The translations under genes and the position numbers were made by a program. A DNA stretch of 64,000 bases, from the NCBI GenBank assembly GCA_002897115.2, contig BCIH01000001.1, forward strand, positions 1,572,267 to 1,636,266, given 5' to 3'. Origin of the DNA: Prototheca cutis. Taxonomy: Eukaryota > Chlorophyta > Trebouxiophyceae > Chlorellales > Chlorellaceae. A model generated the notes under the pieces. The model was not told the DNA's origin, made no database searches, and saw only the letters and a program-made list of their open reading frames with translations. Shown here in pieces: positions 48,978 to 59,687 of the stretch; the stretch's first letter is position 1; each line of letters begins with the position of its first letter.

Positions 48978-51900
48978 ATGGATGCTCCAAGGGCTCCCGA
49001 CAGGGCTCCCGGACTGCTGCTCCGGTTGTTTCCGGATCACACCGTACTCCCATTGGGNGACCTGCTGCTCAGACTGGCAGGGCTGTCCTCCCTGGCAAGC
49101 GCGCTGCCTCAGACTCTGGTCCATCGCAATGATCATCCGGAATATGTGCACGGATTGCTGCGCTGCACCTGGTGTGTGGTCAGCAGAACAGCCCCGGTTC
49201 TGCAGGAAGGGTTCAGCCTCCAGCAGACGTCGAGCCAACAAGAGGCAAGATTGATTGACTTGGGCTCGTACGGCGCCAATGCTCACTTCTACATCCCTCT
49301 TCCTTGCTTGTGTGCTTTGGACACCCCTGCGACATCACCTGCATGCATTGCTCTCCGCATACACTGACGGCAGGACACTCCACGATCCCCGGCAATCCAG
49401 CTTGTCCGGACTGTCGTGGCCACCTTGAGCCAGTCGGCCGCAACCTGGACAAACATCCTATGCGCGACGGCAAAGCAGGTGATGTCCATGCCATTCTTCC
49501 TGTCTTTCAGCGCAGTGAAGTTGGTGCAGTGCTCCTTTTTGGTCGCACGCGGCGGATAGCGGGGGTTCCATCTGTGCCAGGTCCTTGTCCAGCAGGTCTT
49601 GGGTCCCTGGCACCTGCACATGTGCCTGCAGCCTTTCCCCGCACATTCCTGCAGCTTCTCCACTCCCAGAAAAGCCCAAAATCCAGTGTCATCCTCCACG
49701 GCGCAGANTCTGGGCGCGACAACGCAGTGCTTGACGGAGCCTTCGTGGCAGCTGCTGCTCTCCCGCATTGGCGACACATTGATGCTTTTCCTCCTCAGGC
49801 ACTGCGCTCTTTTTGTGCGCCTTCCCAACAGTGCCGTCATCCAGTTGTCGGGCCAACCCATCGGCAAGCTTGCTCGGGCAATGATCTATGGCACCCGGGG
49901 ACAACCCGCTGGGGGCAGGGCAGCTGTGGGGGGAAGCACAGCTGCCAGGCCGCCCTCCATGCCCGTTGAACGATCCGCGACATCGCAGCCGAGCAGACTG
50001 GGCCGGGGTCAATCCCTCATGGACCTCGGAACCGCGCAAAATGCAACGGCTCGACAAGGAAGAAAGCGTGGTGCTGAGGGCCCATTTCCAGCTGAATCTC
50101 AGTGCGAGGGCCTCCCACCGACGCAAGTCTGCCCCGAAACAGCAACCACACAGCTTGCTCGGCCTGACCACAGCAAGCAGCCCCGGCTGCCGAGCTGGAA
50201 ACGGCGGCGACTGGCCAAAGACCGGGCCGCTGCCACACAACTTACGACGGTGCCGGCCACACAGCTCATGTGTCCAGACACCGGCATGGAGTGGTGTGAG
50301 GAATCTCTGTCCTGCGGCACGACCACTGTCATTGAAAAGGCCACGCTGTCAGCGTCGACGGCTGGGGGCTCTGGAAAAGCCAGCAGCGCCCAAGTGGGCG
50401 TCGGGCCTGAACAAGCCTGCGGCACGCGAGGGAGTATTGTTACCCAGCAAGCCTGTGCCACGCAGGGTCCTGCCACCGCTGGGGGGGCCAACAGCGTCCA
50501 AGGTGCCGACGGCCCTGAGGAGGAGCAGCCTGGCAATGTCCAAGCACCCCAGCCAAAGGAGCCTGTGGGGCCGGGCATGACCAGAGGGCAGATGCTGCGC
50601 CAGGTGTACACGGGCAAGGGACGCAGCGTCTCCAACTCAACCAAGCCATCCTCCATTGCGCTGCCGCGCCAACTCATCTTCTACAGCGCCACATTCTCCC
50701 ACCTGCCGGGTCTCCCTTGCAACCGTGCGCTGGCATTGCATCGAGGGATTTTGATTGATGGGGGTGGTTCCCGGGAGTGTGCATGCACCCCTGTGGGTGT
50801 TGGTNGATAGCCCAGTGGAAAAGTGANTGCTCTTGCTGTGGATGGGCGCGCCTTTCATGGCAGCGCTTGCATTGGACTGGCCGGCAATAGNGGAATGCCA
50901 ATTTNTCCTACACCAATCACGCAGATCTGCTGAGGCGACTGTGCCGGACAGGGAGACGGGGCCACGTTCTCTATGCTTGCATCTTTGGAGCTGGGCAGGC
51001 AGTCGGGGGGGGGATGCTGGCCCAGGCCCCCACCCAGCTCCCAGAGCCGCCACGCCGAGTGCCTGCCCACCTTCAGGGGCTCGTCAGGCTGCTCTACCAG
51101 CTGACATGTACGTGTGCTGGTCTGCAGTATGATATTGGGCTGCCTGGGCTGATTGATGGATTCAGTGGGTGAGAGGGACTCGGTTTGTGTGCAGGTAGTG
51201 TTTGGGTCGCTGAGTTGGGGGCTGAGTGCCACTTTTGTGCTTGGAGCATGGCAAGGGACTGGCTGCTGACCTTGCTCATAAGAATAAACTCGTGAATGGA
51301 GCCATCGATCCAATGAGACAATCCTTTGCCCCGTGAATTCGCCAGTCCGGGCTGTCCGGTGTCGGTTTGGTCACATTCTGAGCAGGACCTGTCCCTCTGG
51401 TAACGGCAAAACCATCGCACGACCTGGACCAGACGAGGCAATTGACCGCGACACCCTGCTTGCTGTCTGCCAGGCACGGTCCGCTGCGGCCATGGATGCA
51501 GTGCACGCTGCGCTGGTGGGATCGCCGGCAGCAGGCGTCGCCTCCTGGCGCTGTGGAGATGCCGGCCCCACAGCGCTGCAGACGACAGGCAGAGGTCCCA
51601 GACCCGGAGGCGGTGCGTCGCCAGAGATGAGCATGGGCGACACCACCCGGAGCTGCCGGGATCCCCCCACCTCCACGCCGCCGACTACCACTGTTGCGCC
51701 AGATGCCACCGTGCACCCGGATGCATCCCAAAAGGAGTGGCCACCAACTCAGGTGGAGGATGCCATGCCTGTACGTGCGAGTACTGCGAGCGTGGACAAT
51801 CATGTTNACAGACGGTCCATGCTGGGGCCGGTCTTGGACACGCAGGTGGCTCCCACGCCTGCCATGCCTTGGCCAGAAACCCGTGGGACGGTCCCTGGGG

Positions 51901-54900
51901 CCAAAACGCAGCCCGACCTGCACAATCCAACTCCCAGCCGATTTTTCACCCCGAGTACAAGCGCCCACCGTGGCGGCGGCGGCGTACTGCCCGTGCTCAT
52001 GCCTTGGGAGGTGCACGCCGCACTGCAAGGATGCAGGCACGTCGCCGCCAACCCCAGGCCAGACCAGCCATCGGATGAACCTGCAATACCTGCCAGTGCC
52101 ACTGCCTTTCTCNCCCATGACCCTGGTTCCTCCAAAACGCCAGTAGCCACCGACCGACCTCTGCCCCACACACGTGTGGCGGCGTTCGTGTGGTCCAGCC
52201 TCGTTGAAATCGTGCCTGTGCCGTTGCTGGGGGGNGCACGGAGCCCCAGCCGGCGCCGGCTGAGGTCGGGTCTGCGGCACTTTGTGTCCCTCCGTCGGTT
52301 CGACACCCTGACGCTGCATTCGTTGGTGCAGGGCCTGCGGCTGCGTGATTTCCCATGCCTTGGGCCCTGCCGGCCCCGAGCCGCTGAACAAGCTACGCAC
52401 GGACGGCTGCTGGCCTGGGTCCACTGGCTCTACACCCAGCTGGTCATTCCTCTCCTCAGACACCACTTTTATGCCACTGAAGGCGACGGCGGCCGACTNC
52501 AAGTTTTCTACTATAGGTATGTGTGTGTTTGAAGGAGGGGGATGATTGGGATACTACATCCGGCATCTTGTCCTGGCAGGGCCACCTTGCGGTGATCCAG
52601 GCAGACAGCTGTCGCACTCACCTTCCCATGACTGACCACAACCCCTTCCACCCCCACCGCCCAAACCGCCCAAACCCCCCACACATGGCAGGAAGAGCAC
52701 GTGGGTGGGGCTGCGGCGAGCTGCACTGGATCAGGTGATCAAGTCGCACTTCCGGCCGCTGCCCCGGAGCCAGGCGCTGAAGATGCTGTCGTCTCGAAGG
52801 CTGGGCATCGCCCGCCTGCGGTTCCTCCCGAAACGTGCAGGTACGGTGTCTTCATTTATATGTATGTGCGTTCCATGGCATGACCTGTACGGATTGCTGG
52901 ATGGAAATGGAAACAGAGGTCAATATGATGCAGGAACAGTGGATCACTTCACCCCTCCGAATCTTCTCCCACCCACCAACTTTCTACAGGGGTACGTGTG
53001 ATCACCAACCTGGGCAAGCCCACATCTCTCCGGCTGCCAAAGCCACGGAAACAGGCGGGCACACTGACTGGGCAGGCACGCCCCGTGGCGCCACGCAGGA
53101 CGCTGCATTTCCGCCCCGTCAATGAGACCCTACAGGAGCTCTACCAAGTGCGGTGGTGTTTCTGGGGGCCATCGGCAGTTGNNTGTGCGCGTTTGGCCCG
53201 GGGTGGAAAAGGAATTACCCTGGTGGGAACTCCCCGCCATCAAGCCCAGCAAGCTTGACAGCGTGCACGCATTCCCTAATGACCATGCGGACACCTGTAT
53301 GTCTTCCCCCCCTTCCACAGGTGCTCCGGTGCGAAGTTGCGCGCCAACCAGAGGCATTGGGCGCTTCGGTGTTTGGCATGAACGATGTCTACTGTCGGCT
53401 GGCCCCAGCCCTACGCCGATGGCGGGCTACCGCCGCTGCAGGAAATGGTGCAGCCGCCGTTGCAACGGAGGGCGGGGTGGGCCCCCCCAACGCAAGGACG
53501 GGAGGCGNGGAGGAGTCCTCAGGTGTCCATCCACCACATCATCATACCCAAACCCACGATAATTTTCCCCAGAGAAAAACCACTCTCAGTCAATCACAGG
53601 CACGCCCACCACCCGGCCCGCCGTTGCTCCCGGCCTTTGTTGCCAGCCTGGACGTGACCAAGGCTTTTGACAGCATCAGCACAGAGGCGGTGGTGGAAGC
53701 CGTCGAGAAGCTGTTGCTGGCCCCGGCCTATGCGCTGGTGCAGCACACCGAGGTGGCGGGCATGGCAACAGGGTCGTTGCTGGTCCAGAACCGGCTGCGT
53801 GCCCTGCCACTGGACAAGCAAGGGGCCTGTTGCATGTCAGGACAAGCCGGGGCCGGGTTTACACATGGCAACAGCGCTGGGGCCTCGACAGGAGCGCCCG
53901 CGGGGACTGGGCAGTCGACTGCTGGCGTCCGCTTGCCCGGGGGTCCGACGAGCCGGGCGGCCGGATTGGCGGCGGCAGGGCTGCCAGCATGCTGGACATC
54001 TGTAGGTCCCGCCAAGGCAGTGCAGCCCGGCCGGCGAGCAGGGGAGTTGACGCGCGAGGTGGCGCTGGCGCTGCTGCGAAGCCACGTACGAGGCAACCTG
54101 GTGCGCCTGCGCCGGCGCTGGCTCGTGGGCACGCGGGGCGTGCCCCAGGGTTCCACGCTGTCGTCGCTCCTGTGCTGCCTGGTGCTGGCACGGGCAGAGC
54201 GCCGGGGTCTGGACCGAGCTGCCCAGGCCAGAGGCAGCCTGACCCAACTGGCCGACATGGCCGGCATGGCCGCTGCTGCTGGCCAGGAGAGCGAAAAGAC
54301 CCGCAGGGCCCTCGACGGTATTGCTGCATTTTCTGGCGCAGCCGCTGGACACGGTCGTGGCGGCGTGGATGTGGAGGATGTCCCGCCCAGCAGCATTGTC
54401 GCTGGATCGTCCGACGCGAGGATCGACAACACCAACATCCGTGAAGACTGCAACCAGCTGCGAATCTCCAAGGCAATAAACCCAAACATGATGACTGGGT
54501 CATCGGTCATCAAGGACAGCATGGCGCCTGTGAAGCCAAGACTGGCAGTCCTGCTTCGCCAAGTGGACGACTTTCTGCTGCTCAGCGACGACCGGGCGGC
54601 TGGCGTGGCCTTTTTGGAGCACATGCGCTCGGGGTTCCCAGACCTCGGAGTCAGCATCAACGCCCTGAAGACCGTGGGCGCCTGGGCTGGGCAGCAGCTG
54701 TGCCTGAGTGCTGCTGGCGCCAGCGACGCAGATGAGGACAGCGGTGTCGAGGATGGCGGTGGCGGTGACGGCGTCTCTGGTGCAAGTCACCCCCTTGCTG
54801 CTGCTGCTCCTCCTGGCAGCCATCTCAGCACACACCCTCCAGTCTCCCGCTTGAAAACCCCAACGTCCAATCCTATTCTCCAGTCCAGTCCTCGGCTTGT

Positions 54901-55714
54901 GCGGTCGGCGTGTGGCGGCTGCTTCTTGCCCTGGTGTGGGGTGCTGCTTAACGTCCGGGACCTGAGCTTAAGAGCCGACTACACCCGCTACCACGGCGAC
55001 CAGCTGCAGTGGTCGGTGAGCCTGCCGCGTGGGCGAGGCCGCGCAGGCTCGGCACTGCCGGGCCGCATAGTCAGTTTCCTTCGACCCAAGACACACCCCT
55101 TGCTGTTGGATACCCGGCTCTGCGGCCGAGAAGGCGTGGCTCTCAACGTCCACCAGTCGTTTGTCATCGCCGCGATGAAGCTGCATGTTTACCTGGCAAT
55201 GCTGCCACGCTACCCCGACACCCCCACCCTGATAGCAGCCTTGGCGGTGGGGATCGAGTACATGGTCAAGGCCATGGCACCACGATGGGTCATGCCAACA
55301 CTGCCGGGGATCCAACCCGTCAAATTTGCAGGACGCTGCCCCCGCGCACACATCAGGTGTGAGAACCATTGCCCCGTTCCTTTTGTGTGCACGTGGCAGT
55401 GGAATCGTGTGCTGTCAGGGTGTGCTTGGGAAGGTGGATTGGGTGCGTGTGCAGGCGGGAAGAACTGTTGAAAACAGGCACCCCAAGCACGGGATGGTTC
55501 TCACCCAAACACACACACCACCTCTACTCCTCAAAGGTATCTAGCTCTTGCGGCTTTTTGGAACGTGCTGCAGCGCAAACAGAGCCGGCACAGGGGTTTC
55601 CTGCAGTGGATCTGTGACCAACTGGAGACCAGGGACATGCGAAATGCGGCTGGTTGCCTGCACCACGTGACGTTGCCGGAACCCAACTCCATTCTGGCCG
55701 CCATTCAGTATTGA
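48978..55714 (+). CDS. TERT: telomerase reverse transcriptase
   Basis: Catalytic subunit of telomerase. The start at 48978 is supported by MDAPRAPDRAPGLLLRLF and TVLPLxDLLLRL, matching the animal/plant N-terminus. TEN-domain sequence continues with TEPSWQLLLSRIGDTL and LLRHCALFVRLP (near 49740-49840). A Pro/Ala/Ser linker precedes LPRQLIFYSATFS. The RNA-binding domain has VPLLGxARSP, RHFVSLRRFDTLTL and LLRHHFYATEGDGG...VFYYR (52170-52515). RT motifs: RLGIARLRFLPKRAG/VRVITNLG (1/2), FVASLDVTKAFDSIS (A, near 53640), GVPQGSTLSSLLC (B', near 54140), LRQVDDFLLLS (C, near 54560), WCGVLLNVRDL (E, near 54935). The C-terminus ends NSILAAIQY. All three catalytic Asp are present. Several splice sites in the N-terminal half are unresolved. 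Confidence 0.95.
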
Positions 55715-55749
55715 TTCTACGCATTGATTGGTGTTCCAACAACCAAAAA

Positions 55750-56749
55750 TCATCGAATAAAGGCATAGGCCGAGTCTGCCAGACTGCGGGGCAGCTCCAG
55801 CAAATCTCCCGCGTCTTGGGGCAGGGGCTCTGCAGCAGCTGGCAGCGGCAGGGGCACAGAGGAAGTTTCCCTGGGTCCAAAGACCTTGATCGCCCTCACG
55901 TGTGTGTCCTTGCCGTTCTGGTGATTGTTCAGGATCATGAGCTGCAACAGGAACAGCTTGGTGTGCTTCCTGTGCCGATTGAAGGGGGGTTGATAAGGAA
56001 GCTTTCTTGGCAGCTGGAATCATCGAGTTCACTGTATCTCTGTCGGACCAGCAGTGAAGCCCTCCAACCCCATGCCCCCCTCCAAAACAAGAAAAGAAAA
56101 AAGGAGAACAAACCTGGCACTGTTGCGGTCTGCCAGTGAAATGATGACCCAGTCCTGTGGCTCGGAGACTTCCAGGCTCTGAATCTCCTGCAGGTCTGCA
56201 AACGTGCTGCCACCTCGGACAACCATCTGCCGTGGCGTGTAGCTCTCGTCCAGCTTGTAGTTGAGCAACACTGCCAGCATGCTGACACGAACCTGCATGG
56301 GTTGGAGAGAGGGGAAACCCATTGGTCGTGGCGAGGTTGAAACTGGAGACCTCAGTCCCCAGGGCTATCGCTGGCCCAGCGGCGGAGGCTGCCATCCAAC
56401 CCTTCAGCACGCGGCAGGAGAGGGTCGGGCCATACACACCAGAGTATACACAGCCAGACAGAATAGTCTACTGTGAACGTCATACCAATGAAGTGGCCAG
56501 ATGCAAGAAACCGTCAAATGTGGGACCCAAAAGGCATGTCCACCGCCGCAGCTGCTGATCGCACCTTTTTCTGGAAGTGGATGTTTATCAAATGTGGCTG
56601 CATGCCATCCGACTGCCAGTATGTGTCCTCCCTGCCGTCCCGTAGCGCGTCCACGCCATTGGCGGGCTTGGCTGTCGTCACGCTCCACACAGCCAGGTGG
56701 CCCACCTCGCAGGTGTCGGGATCCGGGCGCAGCGAGCCCACCACTGCAC
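55750..56749 (-). CDS. APC10: anaphase-promoting complex subunit 10 (DOC domain), 5' exon not found
   Basis: Substrate-recruiting subunit of the APC/C ubiquitin ligase. Exons about 56749-56565, 56292-56114 and 55969-55750 join in phase. They encode [77 protein letters not shown] and [18 protein letters not shown], the full DOC beta-jellyroll. The protein ends YAFIR; the terminal Ile-Arg tail docks on APC3/CDC27 in known complexes. No in-frame ATG precedes the first exon before a stop, so an upstream exon must supply the start (a plausible acceptor is GGTGCAG near 56750). The 3' end converges with TERT, 35 bp apart. Confidence 0.93.
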
Positions 56750-57690
56750 CGGGGTGATCCAAACATCGGCATTGTTCATGCTATTCATATGCTGCACACC
56801 ATAGCTCTGTATACCACGTGCGCGGGCATCGCGCGCACCGTGCACGGAGGTCATACTGGCGACCACCGGGTTTGGTGTCCAGGAGTCATGCGATCCAGAA
56901 GCGGCTCAAGAGGCCGCCTCGGCATCACGAACAAGCAGTGCACTCATCAAACAAATACCATTCCTAGGTTGAATTGAAAAAGAATGATCGTGCAAGGTGC
57001 ACATGCAGGTATTGTGTTGCAGCGGGGGAGGGTTACGCACCCGCTCGTCGAAAGCAGCAGTTTCAAATTGCTCTCACCGGCAGCACATTTCTGGGGGGCT
57101 GGGGGAAGGGGTGGAGGCAAGCTTCCGGGAGGGGAACATGATGGAACCATCACGGTGTGTTCTTCCAAACCATTCACAGCAAACAATGTCTGTTGAGCTC
57201 AGAGACTGTCCCAGTGCTGAAGAGTACGATTCCAGGGAACACGACATGCTTGACGCGCTGCCTTGTTAGCATCATGTTCGCGGAGTGAGCGGCAACCCAA
57301 CCACCCCTCTGCAGAGTCTCGCGCGCCATTTTCGCATCCATCAACGAACATGGCCAAGGTATGTCATGGGAAACGTAAAGTGCCGGCATGACATGCACGG
57401 CGTGACGCTGTTGAGCTTTTTCGCCAGGCGCCCACTTCCACAACCTTGGCCCCGACCTGTGCAGTCGATGATCGCCACCTTCTGGGGTGCGCAACCTGCC
57501 GGAAGGGCATGGCATGGCTTAATGGTCTTGGTGATAGGTTTCTCTGGGGGTGGATCTGCAAGGCGCTGCCTGCGCGCGTGGGAACGCTTGGGATCGTGTC
57601 ATCCCCGTGGGCTCGTGCCAGCCGAGCCGGAACAGGAACAGGCTGCTTGCCCTGCCGACCGTCTGCACGCTCCTACCGTCCCCCTGCAGC
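56750..57690. other. stretch holding unresolved 5' exons of APC10 and ZSWIM7
   Basis: APC10 (-) and ZSWIM7 (+) both need 5' exons here. Open frames exist on both strands between 57285 and 57560, but I could not choose among them. No repeat or RNA gene is seen. Confidence 0.4.
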
Positions 57691-58373
57691 CTGAGCGTGC
57701 TCTTCGGCAAGCTTCTTCCAAAGGCTCTCCGGACACTCGACGTCGGTGGTGTCTTTTGCTTCCAGGGAGAATCCAGCGGCCGCATAGTGTATCACGTAAG
57801 GCTGGGGGTGACTGAGACCTTGTTTCCGTAGAGGATTGGCTTTAGGATCTCAGGAGTCTTACAGCCGTCACGTACATTGGACATGTGCATGATTGAGTCA
57901 TCTATGGCGCAGCGAGTGTGGGAATGAGGGGAGTGACGCGCAGCCAGCCAGACCTGCCACCCCGCACACCGGCGCAGGTCCACGGGCAGTCGGGGGCGGA
58001 GCCATATCTCGTCTTCCCGGAGCATTTCTGCGAGTGTCAGGCCTACCACTTTGACTGCCTGGCCAAAGGCGGTGCGCTCCTGGTGCGTGATGGCATTGCG
58101 GGGTTGGAGCAGTGGCGTGGGGTCCTGGGCGGGCGGTGGTTTTTGTCTCCTGGTGGTGGAGACTGCCTGGCAACCCTCTCCCCTATGCTTGCCCCAGTCA
58201 CCGCCAATATCCACACTGGGGCTCCCCTTGAAACTCTGCAGTGCAAGCACCAGCTCGCTGCGCTGCTAGCCTGCGCGCTGGGCGTGCAGCGAACCGCCGC
58301 CGTCAGCGACGTCGTCATTGCCGACTTGTTGCTGCAGCCAGCGGCCGGGGCACCGAGGCACGCGGCCGAGTAG
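57690..58373 (+). CDS. ZSWIM7: ZSWIM7/SWS1-like SWIM zinc-finger protein, 5' exon unresolved
   Basis: SWS1 is the SWIM-domain partner of RAD51 paralogues in the Shu complex, acting in homologous recombination. Two exons are clear: about 57690-57795 (LSVLFGKLLPKALRTLDVGG, GRIVYH) and 57978-58373. The second starts VHGQSGAEPYLVFPEHF and holds the SWIM motif CECQAYHFDCL ... CKHQLAALLAC, followed by VSDVVIADLLLQ as in human ZSWIM7. Between the CxC and CxH halves lie about 65 residues, more than the usual dozen, including a Gly/Pro-rich stretch that could be an unspliced intron (58068-58230). The N-terminal start is not located. Confidence 0.85.
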
Positions 58374-58424
58374 TTTTTTGTGGCGCGCGCCTGTGGCCAA
58401 GGTGTCTCTCTGTCTGTTTGTGAG

Positions 58425-59162
58425 GTCGGGTCCTGGTCTCTGGGGGCTTTTACGACTTGTCAACGCCCGGGGCACGGATCACCCCCCCGTTGGTTGTTGT
58501 GAAGCTCGAGGTGCTGCAGCGCGAGAGCTTCTGTATCACCATTTCCCAAAAGAAAATGCGGCTGCTGCTGACGCGTGGCGACGTGACGGGCCTTCTGGGA
58601 TCGGCGTCTGCCGCCGGCGCCTTTGGGCATGGCCAGGCGGCAGTGACAAGATTAGCAGGGGAGGATCAGAGCCGCCATGCGCTGCACGACGCGCTGGCGG
58701 CCCACCACCTGCATGCCACGCGACATTCAGGCTCAGGGACACGTTCGCTGGCGCCCGCCGTCATTTGGCTGCTGGTCATTTTGCACATCGGCTTTGTGGC
58801 AGCGCTACTGTGGTCCTGGAGCAAGCAGCGCCTGACCAAGGCCCTGGCAGGGGCTGCCAAGCGCCAAGCCGTTCCCCAGAAGGTGCTGGTTTGGGGGCAG
58901 GGGGGGTTCGTTGAGGAGAATGTTTGTGGGTGTGCTTGGCGACGGGCGTGACTGTCACGCCGGGTCCTCCCATCCCACACAGGAGGGGCCTTGCAGTGCA
59001 GCAAGGCACCCCTCCACCACCATCTGAGCATCCCTTGCAATGCCTGGCCCACAGGTGCACTGCGAGTATGAGTTTGCACTGCCAAGCCTCCGCACCGCGA
59101 ACTCGGACGGCAAGACCAAGCTCAGCCCGACGAGCACACCCAAGACGCCCTACGGAGGATGA
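58425..59162 (+). CDS. single-pass membrane protein of unknown family, 5' end missing
   Basis: I do not recognise the family. An open exon (about 58425-58882) encodes LVVVKLEVLQRESFCITISQ, then a Gly/Ala/His-rich segment and one clear membrane helix (AVIWLLVILHIGFVAALLW) followed by basic residues. A GTGCTG donor at 58883 and CAG acceptor join it in phase to 59055-59162, which ends SPTSTPKTPYGG. The first in-frame ATG is 58556; the beta-rich sequence before it looks coding, so a 5' exon is probably missing. It begins only about 50 bp after the ZSWIM7 stop, so it could be part of the same transcript unit. Confidence 0.6.
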
Positions 59163-59687
59163 GCACGCGCATGCGCCGTGCGTGCTGTAGGATGCGAGAG
59201 TGCGCGGCCTTGGACAGCCCCCCCCTGCAGGCAATGGGCACGTCCCCACGGCGAGCGTGCCACTCATTTGATCTGCTGCCCACCTGCGTCCAGGCATGAC
59301 GGTTGTTTCCTCCACAGGCCACGTTCTTGATCTCCCCTCCCGCCAATTCTTCAGTGGAAGGTTATGAATTGCATGTATCTTGTTGTGCATCTTTGAAGTG
59401 CAATGTGGGGCATTTAATCTGCCTGTTACGCGAGCCATGCATGGTTGATTCTTCCTGATTGTATTTATTATGTTAAGAGCAATGGTGCTTGCCTTCCAAA
59501 TGGTGAAACAGCTGCAAGGAAGCGGGGTGACCTGCTGGAACAGTCATGTTTCGGAAGCGTGGGGAGTGAACGACCATCAGGTCACGCCCGGAATTCATGC
59601 CGCTGGATACCAGTGCAAAGAATCTTTCCTTGCAGTGCGAGGCACTGCATTGTGTTCCCGGGCGGCAGGCATGAGTCTTCGAGGGCC
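59163..59687. other. intergenic region before the BACK/discoidin gene
   Basis: No confident coding sequence. An open frame crossing 59470-59700 is out of frame with the downstream gene and lacks motifs. Confidence 0.5.

Noticed and set aside
49289..49867. 192-residue minus-strand frame with several Cys
   Set aside because: Opposite to TERT N-terminal sequence (LLRHCALFVRLP); the Cys spacing fits no zinc finger.
51276..52502. 408-residue minus-strand frame
   Set aside because: Antisense to TERT exons that contain recognisable RNA-binding-domain motifs on the plus strand.
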